Source of the DNA: Marinimicrobium agarilyticum DSM 16975
Lineage (GTDB): Bacteria > Pseudomonadota > Gammaproteobacteria > Pseudomonadales > Cellvibrionaceae
NCBI RefSeq assembly: GCF_000423345.1
Contig: NZ_KE384008.1
Coordinates: forward strand, 500,857-564,856
Reading direction: 5' to 3'
DNA length: 64,000 bases
Position numbers and translations under genes: made by a program. Below the pieces are notes generated by a model. The model was not told the origin of the DNA, ran no database searches, and saw only the letters and a list, made by a program, of their open reading frames with translations. This document shows, one piece after another, positions 28,376-36,143 of the stretch; positions within the stretch are counted from its first letter, which is position 1; each line of letters begins with the position of its first letter.

Positions 28376-29686
28376 TTAAAGTCGTTCGATCATCATGGCG
28401 CCGGCCTGGCCGCCGCCGATGCATTGTGTCGCGATACCGCGTTTGAGCCCTTTGCGCTCCAGCGTGTTCATCAGGTGCAGAACAATGCGGTTGCCACTGG
28501 TACCCACGGGATGCCCAAGCGCAACGGCGCCGCCATCAACATTCAGCTTTTCCATATCGATGCGGCCAAAGCGCTGTTTCAAACCGAGCGCTTCCCGGCA
28601 GAAGGTATCGTCATCGAGCGCGGCCAGGCAGGCCAGCACCTGAACGGCAAAGGCCTCATTGAGCTCCCAGAGGTCAATATCCTCCAGACTCATATTGTGG
28701 CGGGTCAATAACTGCGCAATGCTCATGGCCGGCCCCAGGCCCATTATTTGGGGGTCTAGCGCGGACCAGTGGCTGTCGGTAATGACGGCCTTGGGCGTCA
28801 GATTATGCTTCTTCACCGCCTCTTCCGAGGCCAGAATCATCCAGGAGGCGCCATCGGTAATCTGGGAGCTGTTGCCGGCAGTGACAATACCGTAAGGTCG
28901 CTCGAACACTGGCTTGAGCTTGGCGAGGTGCTCGACCGAGCTGTCCCGCCGAACCCCGTTGTCTTCCGGGTAGAGCGTGCCGTCCGGTGCGATGGCGGGA
29001 ACCACTTCATTGTCCAGCCAGCCTTCTTTCTGGGCCTGCGCCAGGCGCAGGTGACTACTGACGGCGTACTCATCCGCCTGTTGGCGGGTGATGCCAAACA
29101 GCTGGGCGATCACCTCCGCCGTCTGCCCCATGTTCAGCTCCACAATGGGGTCGGTCAGCCCGCGCTCCAGGCCCACCACGGGCTTCAACATGCCGAGCCG
29201 GAGCCGGCTCAATGCCTTCAATTTTGCCATCGGCCCTTTGGCGAGTTGCAGATCCGCGAGCCAATTGACGGTTCTTTGCTGCAGCAGCAGGGGAGAGTGG
29301 CTCAGCGCCTCGGCACCCCCCGCCAGAATCAGGTCGGAACTGCCGCTTTGTATATAACGATAGGCCGTATCGATGGACTGCATGCCGGAACCGCAGTTTA
29401 TCTGCACCGTAAAGGCTGGCATGTTTTCTCCCATGCCCAACCGCAATGCGGCGACGCGGGCCGGGTTCATCTCTTCGGAGATCACGTTGACGCACCCCAG
29501 AATCACCTGATCAAACGCGGTGGGAGCGCAGGGTTGGCGCATCAATAGCGGGCGTCCCGCCTGAACCGCCAGATCGACCGGGGTGAAGGGGCCGGGCCGT
29601 CCCCGCGCTTTCAGAAACGGGGTTCGGGCGCCATCGACGAGGTAAACCGGACGATGGCCGGCAGTAGAGTGGGAATCATTCGCCAT
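28376..29686 (-). CDS. fadI: Acetyl-CoA acyltransferase (3-ketoacyl-CoA thiolase, FadI-like)
   Basis: Thiolase of 436 residues that releases acetyl-CoA in the last beta-oxidation step. The acyl-accepting cysteine lies in FTVQINCGSGMQSIDTAY near residue 100; the histidine region is ALGHPVGTSGNRIV, and the second cysteine is in ATQCIGGGQAGAMM at the C-terminus. It is the first gene of the leftward operon with the FadJ-like gene. The start at 29686 begins MANDSHSTAGHRPVYLVDGARTPF, the usual thiolase start. Confidence 0.9.
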   Translation of the reverse strand: MANDSHSTAGHRPVYLVDGARTPFLKARGRPGPFTPVDLAVQAGRPLLMRQPCAPTAFDQVILGCVNVISEEMNPARVAALRLGMGENMPAFTVQINCGSGMQSIDTAYRYIQSGSSDLILAGGAEALSHSPLLLQQRTVNWLADLQLAKGPMAKLKALSRLRLGMLKPVVGLERGLTDPIVELNMGQTAEVIAQLFGITRQQADEYAVSSHLRLAQAQKEGWLDNEVVPAIAPDGTLYPEDNGVRRDSSVEHLAKLKPVFERPYGIVTAGNSSQITDGASWMILASEEAVKKHNLTPKAVITDSHWSALDPQIMGLGPAMSIAQLLTRHNMSLEDIDLWELNEAFAVQVLACLAALDDDTFCREALGLKQRFGRIDMEKLNVDGGAVALGHPVGTSGNRIVLHLMNTLERKGLKRGIATQCIGGGQAGAMMIERL

Positions 29687-29894
29687 GAGGGCTCCTTGAA
29701 CGATCAGTGAAACACTTCGATACCCTCAAGCATAAGGCCTTCTCTTGCAGAATGACAACTCAGCGTGATTGTCAGAGGCAATACAAAAACGGGGGCTGAT
29801 TGAATCGTACTGGGAGGAAAGTGGAATTCTTATCAGCTAGGCTTGTCCCTAGTAAGGCAACGCTTCACATTAACGATGAGAAGGAGAGCAAGTG

Positions 29895-30326
29895 ATGCAA
29901 GTCAGAAAGCTCATGAGCCCCAAACCAGAATTCATCGAAGCCAGCGCTACGATCGGTGAAGCCGCCAAGCGTCTGGAACAGGAGGGTAGAGGTTTTACAC
30001 CGGTGGCCGACCGGGAGAAACTCGTGGGCGTGCTCACCGATCGCGATATCGCGCTCAGGGGCATGACCAACGGCAAATCCCCCAATGATAAGGTCAGTTC
30101 GATCATGAGCGGTAAGGTGCTGTACTGCTATGAAAACGATGATGTCAAAGACGTTTTGCAAAACATGTTCCAGCAAAGCGTTCAGCGTCTGATTGTACTG
30201 AACAACGACACCAACAAGGACTTTGTCGGTGTCATCAGCCTCAGTGATATTGCTGAAAAATGCGATGCCAAGAAGGACCCGGATACCTCTCAGCGCGTAA
30301 TAAACTGCTGCCAGCGGTATCACTGA
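29895..30326 (+). CDS. CBS-domain protein
   Basis: A 143-residue protein made of two CBS motifs, with an LMSPKPEFIEASATIGEAAKRLEQ start and the internal phrases LVGVLTDRDIALRG and FVGVISLSDIAEK. Tandem CBS domains bind adenine nucleotides or similar ligands and act as energy sensors or regulators; no catalytic domain is attached. The start at 29895 has an AAGGAG site eight bases upstream; the GTG one codon before it is worse placed. It is monocistronic, followed by a stem-loop. Confidence 0.88.
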   Translation: MQVRKLMSPKPEFIEASATIGEAAKRLEQEGRGFTPVADREKLVGVLTDRDIALRGMTNGKSPNDKVSSIMSGKVLYCYENDDVKDVLQNMFQQSVQRLIVLNNDTNKDFVGVISLSDIAEKCDAKKDPDTSQRVINCCQRYH

Positions 30327-30340
30327 TAATCAACCAGCCC

Positions 30341-30364
30341 GGTGGGCCAAACGTTTGGTCCACC
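30341..30364. terminator. Stem-loop after the CBS gene
   Basis: Inverted repeat GGTGG-CCAAA / TTTGG-CCACC with one internal mismatch and a two-base centre, 15 bases past the CBS gene stop. A short T-containing tail (CCGTTCTT) follows, so termination is plausible but not strong. Confidence 0.55.
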
Positions 30365-30523
30365 CGTTCTTACCCACAGTGGTGCCCTCAACGACAGTGC
30401 AAAAAGGGCTAAGCCAATGACACTTCTCCCTTGAGACGCTCCCAAAAGCCCACCCTTTCGGTAGGCACCGGGCGAGACCCTCCGGCGCAAGGACAACGCA
30501 GCAGAACGACCCGCAGGCCGTCG

Positions 30524-32284
30524 TTAAAGTAGCGCTCGCCCCATCGCATTCTCGACAATGCTTTCGCTAAGTAGTTGAGGCAGCAACTCGGGTTCGCCAC
30601 CGCCTTCAGGGTACATGAGATATAGTGGTATACCACTTCTATTATGACGTTTGAGCAACTCAGCAATTTCGGAATTTTTGTTGGTCCAATCGCCGACCAG
30701 GAAAATCACCCCATGTTCTTTCAACTGTGCTTTTACAGAGGGCGTCAGCGCGACTTTCTCGTTGACTTTACACGTAAGACACCAATCCGCTGTGAGGTCT
30801 ACGAAAACAGGAGTTCCCTGTGATCGGTAGTGGTCCAATCGCTCGAAGGTGAAGGTCTCCGCCGCATCGGCTCCATGGCTATCGGAGACGCTTTCCATGT
30901 TTGCGACAATCAAAAGGGCAGGAACGAATACGACAAGTGCAAGGCCATTTTTCAGGATATCAACGCGCTTACTCTGAGCCGAAAGTCCGCGTATCCACAA
31001 AGTGAGGAAAATAAGCAGCATTCCTACGAGTGTAAGAATAACGGTGTCGCTGCTGGATTGGTGCGAAAGTACCCAAAGCAACCAAATGACCGTCAAATAC
31101 ATGGGAAAAGACAGCGCTTGCTTAAACTTTTCCATCCAGGCACCGGGTTTTGGCATCCACCGAGAAAGAGCGGGGCTATAACTCAACGCAAGAAACGGTA
31201 GCGCCATCCCCATCCCGAGCGCAGCAAATATAAGCAGAGATATCGGAGCGGATTGAGTCAGTGCTACCCCCAGAGCCGTTGCCATGAAAGGGGCCGTGCA
31301 GGGGCTCGCCACCAACGCGGCCAAAACACCAGTAAAAAATGACGATTGCACTGAATTGCCCGTCGTCCACTTCTGGCCAATTCCCATAAATGATCCGCCA
31401 AGCTCGATGGCACCAGATAGCGATAGCGCCATTACAAAAAACAAGTAAGCCATGAGCGCGACAAAGACAGGATGTTGTAGTTGAAATCCCCAGCCTAACG
31501 TCTGCCCCGCTGACCGTGCGGCCAAAATTGCAGTTGCCGCGAACAGGAAAGAGGCCACAACCCCAAGAGTGTAACTCCACCCGTGTTTTCGAAGCGTGGC
31601 TTTTGACTCATGTCCGCTGGCAAAACTCAGCGCTTTGAGGGAAAGAACAGGAAATACGCAAGGCATCAAGTTCAGTATTAGACCACCCAGCAATGCCCCA
31701 ATCAGCGTCAGTACGATCTCGCTAAAGCTCGTCTTTTGCGAAGTTGGAGTCCCTTGTAGAGGGAGGCCGCCGACGTTAATTTTACTGCCTAAATTGCTGG
31801 TGTTGGAAAGAGTCGTAATCTCGCCGCTTTTACTGACTCTAAACCGGTAGGACGTCGGAGGGAAGCAAAGCCCTTTATCCGCGCACCCTTGCGACGTCAC
31901 GGCGATATCAAAGCCCCTGCCCACGTAAGGACTCATCTCAGCGGTTAGGGTGGTGGCGCTGTGGTATATCTCTACCTCGCGCTCCAAGAATTCATCAAAT
32001 TTCCTTTGACCCGTTGGAGCGTCGTAGGGAATCTCCACATGGTTGCCACCCGGAAGAAAGGCCTCAATCTTAAAACCATGGCGGTACAAGAAGTAGCCAT
32101 CTTCTATCTGCCAATGAACTTGAAGTTGCTCGCCGTGTAAAGAAACGGCCGGCTGGAAGGCATACTCTGGGTCGAGAAAGGATTCCGATTCAGACGCAAG
32201 CGAGGGAGTGCTAAAACCACTAAACGCTGCCGCCAGCCACAGAAAAAACACCTGAGTTGATAGTAATTTCACCGATTGCTCCAT
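30524..32284 (-). CDS. dsbD: Thiol:disulfide interchange protein DsbD
   Basis: Carries reducing power from cytoplasmic thioredoxin to periplasmic thiols. The 586-residue protein has a signal peptide (about 1-30), an N-terminal periplasmic domain with the cysteine pair in VTSQGCADKGLCFPP, eight membrane helices with Cys in LNLMPCVFPVLSLKAL and SPCTAPFMA, and a C-terminal thioredoxin domain with DLTADWCLTCKVNE. All three cysteine pairs are present, so it looks functional. It diverges from the thioredoxin-DUF4266-DUF3570-apbE operon across an intergenic region with paired direct-repeat operators. Base composition is AT-richer than the flanks. Confidence 0.93.
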   Translation of the reverse strand: MEQSVKLLSTQVFFLWLAAAFSGFSTPSLASESESFLDPEYAFQPAVSLHGEQLQVHWQIEDGYFLYRHGFKIEAFLPGGNHVEIPYDAPTGQRKFDEFLEREVEIYHSATTLTAEMSPYVGRGFDIAVTSQGCADKGLCFPPTSYRFRVSKSGEITTLSNTSNLGSKINVGGLPLQGTPTSQKTSFSEIVLTLIGALLGGLILNLMPCVFPVLSLKALSFASGHESKATLRKHGWSYTLGVVASFLFAATAILAARSAGQTLGWGFQLQHPVFVALMAYLFFVMALSLSGAIELGGSFMGIGQKWTTGNSVQSSFFTGVLAALVASPCTAPFMATALGVALTQSAPISLLIFAALGMGMALPFLALSYSPALSRWMPKPGAWMEKFKQALSFPMYLTVIWLLWVLSHQSSSDTVILTLVGMLLIFLTLWIRGLSAQSKRVDILKNGLALVVFVPALLIVANMESVSDSHGADAAETFTFERLDHYRSQGTPVFVDLTADWCLTCKVNEKVALTPSVKAQLKEHGVIFLVGDWTNKNSEIAELLKRHNRSGIPLYLMYPEGGGEPELLPQLLSESIVENAMGRALL

Positions 32285-32319
32285 TCAAAGTCTGCGTTAT
32301 TTTCATGGTGACACAGAAG

Positions 32320-32336
32320 CCTTACGGTAACCTTAC
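32320..32336 (-). promoter_or_regulatory. Response-regulator-type direct repeat, dsbD side
   Basis: CCTTAC-N5-CCTTAC, two hexamers with an 11-base period. The reverse complement GTAAGG-N5-GTAAGG matches the box on the other side (GTAAGG-N5-TTAAGG), pointing leftward to dsbD. The spacing is that of PmrA/QseB-type OmpR-family operators. Binding by the regulator encoded at 35475-36143 is inferred. Confidence 0.65.
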
Positions 32337-32445
32337 GAAGCCAGACACTGGCCAAAAATGGCAGATTAACTCCAGGATTCATACATGGCTGGACCCCTCG
32401 GGTATATGGATTTTCCGACCCTTCCTCCGTTTCTTTTCGGGAGCT

Positions 32446-32462
32446 GTAAGGTTTCGTTAAGG
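32446..32462 (+). promoter_or_regulatory. Response-regulator-type direct repeat, rightward operon
   Basis: GTAAGG-N5-TTAAGG, with an 11-base period, ending 18 bases before the -10 hexamer TATTAT (32481-32486). It therefore occupies the -35 position, as expected for activation by an OmpR-family regulator. Confidence 0.7.
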
Positions 32463-32550
32463 TTCAACTGACAGACTGGGTATTATGCCGTGCCTGGTTC
32501 CCGCTGTGGCGGGGCTATTTCAGAATGGAAGGTCACTATCGAGGTGAGAA

Positions 32551-33024
32551 ATGCTCAAAAAGTTTAGTTTTCTGATTCCTTTATTACTTTTAAGTATTAG
32601 TAGCTGGGCTGAACCATCCGTCGTTCCTGCCAAGGTATTTGAGGAAATAAAGGCTTCAGCATCAATGAAGCAAGGAGACATTCTTTATATCGATTTTTGG
32701 GCGTCGTGGTGCAACCCCTGCCGGAAATCATTCCCTTGGATGAATGAAATGGTTAGAAAACATCATTCCAAAGGATTCAAAGTGCTTGCTGTCAATGTCG
32801 ACAAGGAGCGAGCCCTTGCCGATAAATTTTTAGCAAGTATCAATACTGAGTTTCCAGTTTTCTATGACCCCAAAGGACGTCTCGCGACAATTTTTGACCT
32901 CAAAGGAATGCCTTCCAGCTTTATTGTTGACTATGAAGGCAACCTATTGATGTCTCATAAGGGATTTTTTGAAGACCGCGAAGCCACCTATGAGAAAGAA
33001 ATTAAATCCTTGTTAACGAAATAG
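32551..33024 (+). CDS. Periplasmic TlpA/ResA-like thioredoxin
   Basis: A 157-residue exported thioredoxin-fold protein. The signal peptide covers about residues 1-21 (LLLLSISSWAEP). The active site is WASWCNPCRKSFPW and the cis-proline loop is LKGMPSSFIVD. It probably receives electrons from DsbD, encoded just across the promoter region, and passes them to a partner in this operon. It is the first of six co-directional genes; the next gene follows after 16 bases. Confidence 0.9.
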   Translation: MLKKFSFLIPLLLLSISSWAEPSVVPAKVFEEIKASASMKQGDILYIDFWASWCNPCRKSFPWMNEMVRKHHSKGFKVLAVNVDKERALADKFLASINTEFPVFYDPKGRLATIFDLKGMPSSFIVDYEGNLLMSHKGFFEDREATYEKEIKSLLTK

Positions 33025-33040
33025 ATATGAGGAACGGTCA

Positions 33041-33262
33041 ATGTTCAAAGTAATCAAATTTTCTATGGTTCTAGTAGCCTTGGGCATGGCAGGCTGCAGC
33101 TCCCTTGGCGTGCAACCCTGGGAGAGGGATTTATTGGCAAAAGAAGAAATGTCATTAAGCGCAGGCGCTACCGACTTGGCCCTTGATGATCATATCTATT
33201 TTAGCAAAGAGGGTACCAGTGGTGGACGTGGTTTTGCGGGAGGTGGCTGCGGATGCAACTGA
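33041..33262 (+). CDS. DUF4266 small lipoprotein
   Basis: A 73-residue lipoprotein. The lipobox is LGMAGC (Cys19). The mature part is WERDLLAKEEMSLSAG...DDHIYFSKEG and the C-terminus is GGRGFAGGGCGCN, which carries two cysteines. This pattern matches DUF4266 proteins, which are usually found next to DUF3570 and ApbE genes. The role is unknown. It overlaps the DUF3570 start by 10 bases. The C-terminal CGC could be a thiol target for the neighbouring thioredoxin (inference). Confidence 0.85.
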   Translation: MFKVIKFSMVLVALGMAGCSSLGVQPWERDLLAKEEMSLSAGATDLALDDHIYFSKEGTSGGRGFAGGGCGCN

Positions 33263-34533
33263 AAAAAACGAGTATCAAAAAGGCCTTGTTCGCAGCATCG
33301 TGCTCCCTATTAGCCGGAAATTCGGTCGCGAAGGACTGGGACTTTGATGCAGCGCTAATGTACTACGGGGAGTCCGATCGAGTTCAAGCGATAGAGGGTA
33401 TATTCAAAGCCAATAGAACCTTGAAAGATGATCGGGAATTCAGTTCCAAGCTCGTAGTCGACTCCCTTACAGGGGCCTCCGCCAATGGAGCGGTACCCCA
33501 GACATCCGCTCAAACGTTTACCACACCGTCGGGCAACGGGCAGTACACAGCCGGGGCGGGCGAGACACCGCTTGATGACAGCTTTCTGGATACGCGCGTC
33601 CAAGTTGCTGCGCAGTGGTCTCAACCTTTGGGGGAAAAATACATTGTCTCCACTGGTGCAAACTTCTCAAATGAATATGATTATCAGTCAGCAGCATTTA
33701 ATAGTTCGATTGGCCGATATTTGAACAACAAAAATACCACGGTATCGTTAGGGCTTTCTTATGCGATGGACTCCGTTGATGCCGTCGGCGGCCGTCCGGT
33801 AGGCCTATCCACGATGGTTGTTGATGAAGGTCAGTTTGCGAACGCCGAGGCCTTCCAGGCGGCCTTTGATGCAACAAGACAGAGTGGTGGCGAGGACGGT
33901 AAAGATACCGTGGATGTGGTGTTGGGGTTGACACAGGTCATCAATCGCCGTTGGATAACGCAGTTTAACATCAGCCTGTCGGAGGTGGATGGCTATCTTA
34001 CAGACCCTTACAAAGTGGTCAGCCAAGTGGACACTTCGGGCTTGTCAGTAAATCAACTGTATGAAAACCGGCCGGGAACCCGCTCCAAACAGGCATTTTT
34101 TGCCCAATCAAAATATCACTTTGAAAAATCCGTCTGGGATATTTCTTATCGGTTAACCAACGACGACTGGGGAATACAGAGCCATACAATTGAGTCTCGC
34201 TATCATTTTCTGTTGAGCAACAACCGCTATATAGAGCCCCATGTTCGTTTCTATCAGCAAAGTGAGGCGGATTTCTATACACCTTTTTTGCGAGAGGGTG
34301 AGTCACTTCCTGAATTCGCTAGCGCAGACTATCGAATAGGTAAATTAAACACCTATACGTTGGGAGTCAAATATGGAAAGAAACTGGAAAACGGCCGAGA
34401 GTATGGGGTACGGCTTGAGTACTATAGCCAAGCGCCCCAGAGCGTCGGAGTAGAACCGCTGGGCCAGTTGGAATCACTTGATCTCTATCCAAGTCTCGAT
34501 GCCGTAATTTTGCAGTTTGACTATAAGTTTTGA
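33253..34533 (+). CDS. DUF3570 protein, predicted outer-membrane barrel with a candidate flavinylation motif
   Basis: A 426-residue exported protein (signal peptide about 1-26). Alternating hydrophobic strands and a C-terminal aromatic residue (ending QFDYKF) suggest an outer-membrane beta-barrel. Near residues 70-76 it has DSLTGAS (33460-33480), which matches the Dxx[ST]G[AS][ST] sequence that ApbE modifies with FMN. The apbE gene lies 54 bases downstream. Covalent flavin attachment is an inference from motif plus neighbourhood. DUF3570 proteins are otherwise uncharacterised to my knowledge. Confidence 0.82.
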   Translation: MQLKKTSIKKALFAASCSLLAGNSVAKDWDFDAALMYYGESDRVQAIEGIFKANRTLKDDREFSSKLVVDSLTGASANGAVPQTSAQTFTTPSGNGQYTAGAGETPLDDSFLDTRVQVAAQWSQPLGEKYIVSTGANFSNEYDYQSAAFNSSIGRYLNNKNTTVSLGLSYAMDSVDAVGGRPVGLSTMVVDEGQFANAEAFQAAFDATRQSGGEDGKDTVDVVLGLTQVINRRWITQFNISLSEVDGYLTDPYKVVSQVDTSGLSVNQLYENRPGTRSKQAFFAQSKYHFEKSVWDISYRLTNDDWGIQSHTIESRYHFLLSNNRYIEPHVRFYQQSEADFYTPFLREGESLPEFASADYRIGKLNTYTLGVKYGKKLENGREYGVRLEYYSQAPQSVGVEPLGQLESLDLYPSLDAVILQFDYKF

Positions 34534-34587
34534 TGCGTATGCTATAATTCTCGATACTCATCACCTAACTTGATCTAGGAGTCTATC

Positions 34588-35478
34588 GTGGCGATCAGAG
34601 CCCTCAAAAACTATGAGCTTAGTCGCCACAATTCCTATTTTTCTGCTAAATTTCATGCGATGGCGAGTCCCTGTGAGCTGCTTTTTGATACACGTGATCA
34701 GTCGCTTGCAGAGTGGCTTTCCGAGAAAGGAGTGGCGGAAGTCCAGCGAATTGAAGAAAAGTTCAGTCGATACGCCAAAAATAACCTCTGTTTCGCTATC
34801 AATAACGCCGACGGCGCCCCTGTCGAGATTGACGATGAGTGCTATCGGCTTTTGTCGTTCGCACAAACCTGTTACGAACTCTCCGAAGGTATGTTTGATT
34901 TGACGTCTGGCGTCCTTCGTCGTGCTTGGAAGTTCGATTGTAGTGACCGACTCCCACAACAACACCAAATCGACGATTTGCTCCCGCTTGTTGGTTGGGA
35001 AAAAGTGAGATTTACCGATCGCCACATTCAAATGCAGCCTGGGATGGAAGTTGATTTCGGCGGAATAGGAAAAGAATATGCCGTTAGCTCGGTATCGGAT
35101 ATATGCCTACACCATGCACCAAACGTTTCTGTATTGGTAAACTTGGGAGGGGATATTCAGGTCACAAAACCTCGTGAGAGAAACCTCCCTTGGCGCGTTG
35201 GAATAGAAAATCACAAGCAGGTCATTCCTATAATCCAAGGCGCTCTCGCCACCAGCGGAGATGCGAAGCGCTATCTGCTCAAGAACGGTAAGCGTTATGG
35301 TCATATCCTAAACCCAAAAACAGGGTGGCCAATCAGAAACGCGCCGTCATCCGTGACGACACATGCACCGCTTTGTGTTCAAGCCGGCTGTTTAGCAACA
35401 CTCGCCTTGCTTAGCGGAAAAGAGGCAGAGCAATTTTTGAAAAATCAAGACGTAAAGTATTGGTGCACCCGAACATGA
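34588..35478 (+). CDS. apbE: FAD:protein FMN transferase ApbE
   Basis: Transfers FMN from FAD to a Thr/Ser of a periplasmic target protein. The 296-residue protein has the family features FHAMASPCELLFDT near the start, GMFDLTSGVLRRAW, MEVDFGGIGKEYAV and a late HILNPKTGWPIRN segment with the metal/FAD-binding region. No signal peptide is clear at the proposed GTG start, unlike many ApbE proteins, so a periplasmic location is uncertain; a longer start was not found. The stop overlaps the regulator start (ATGA). Confidence 0.9.
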   Translation: MAIRALKNYELSRHNSYFSAKFHAMASPCELLFDTRDQSLAEWLSEKGVAEVQRIEEKFSRYAKNNLCFAINNADGAPVEIDDECYRLLSFAQTCYELSEGMFDLTSGVLRRAWKFDCSDRLPQQHQIDDLLPLVGWEKVRFTDRHIQMQPGMEVDFGGIGKEYAVSSVSDICLHHAPNVSVLVNLGGDIQVTKPRERNLPWRVGIENHKQVIPIIQGALATSGDAKRYLLKNGKRYGHILNPKTGWPIRNAPSSVTTHAPLCVQAGCLATLALLSGKEAEQFLKNQDVKYWCTRT

Positions 35479-36143
35479 GAATTTTATTGGTGGAGGATGA
35501 TGAGCTTCTTGCAGAGGGTATAAAAACCGCGCTAAAACATTTTCACTACAGCGTAGATTGGGTTGGCACAGGAAAAGACGCTATCGCAGGGCTGGAAAGT
35601 GCTGATTATGCTTTGATAATTTTGGATCTCGGGTTGCCCGACATTGATGGCATGCAAGTGCTTACGGGAGCTCGGCAGCGAAAACTTGATATTCCCATAC
35701 TGGTATTGACCGCTAGAGATCAGGTCGATGACAAAATTTCCGGGTTAAATGCCGGTGCTGACGATTACATGGTAAAACCATTCGATATCAATGAGCTTGA
35801 AGCGAGAATACGGACGCTGACACGACGGGCTAACGGGCGCCGCACAGACGTGCTTCAAGTGGGTGATGCCAAATTGGACGTTAACGAACGCGCTCTTTTC
35901 CTGAAGAATTCAAGAATTACATTTTCACGTCGCGAGTTTTCGCTAATCCATGCTTTTTTTGAAAGACCCAGGAAAGTCTTTACTCGCGAAAGTCTGGAGG
36001 AGCTATCGTATAGCTGGGACGAAGAGATTGAAAGTAATTCACTGGAAGTTCATATTCATCGCCTTCGAAAAAAACTTGGCAATAATGCTATTAAGACGGT
36101 TCGAGGTGTAGGGTATATGCTGGTGGAAGAGCATTTCTCGTGA
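35475..36143 (+). CDS. OmpR-family response regulator
   Basis: A 222-residue DNA-binding regulator. The receiver domain (MRILLVEDDELLAEG, phospho-acceptor Asp in LIILDLGLPDIDGM, LTARD, KPF) is followed by a winged-helix domain ending ... NAIKTVRGVGYMLVEE. The start at 35475 overlaps the apbE stop by ATGA; the longer frame to 35460 begins with a TTG and lies inside apbE. It is coupled to the sensor kinase by a 4-base overlap and is the likely binder of the paired repeats at 32320 and 32446. It resembles the QseB/PmrA group. Confidence 0.93.
   Translation: MRILLVEDDELLAEGIKTALKHFHYSVDWVGTGKDAIAGLESADYALIILDLGLPDIDGMQVLTGARQRKLDIPILVLTARDQVDDKISGLNAGADDYMVKPFDINELEARIRTLTRRANGRRTDVLQVGDAKLDVNERALFLKNSRITFSRREFSLIHAFFERPRKVFTRESLEELSYSWDEEIESNSLEVHIHRLRKKLGNNAIKTVRGVGYMLVEEHFS

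Larger units (their letters stand above)
32285..32550. promoter_or_regulatory. Divergent control region dsbD / thioredoxin-DUF3570-apbE operon
   Basis: 266 bases without a gene. It holds two direct-repeat boxes, described separately, each facing one of the divergent genes, and a good -10 hexamer TATTAT at 32481-32486 for the rightward operon. The remainder shows nothing recognised. Confidence 0.7.
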
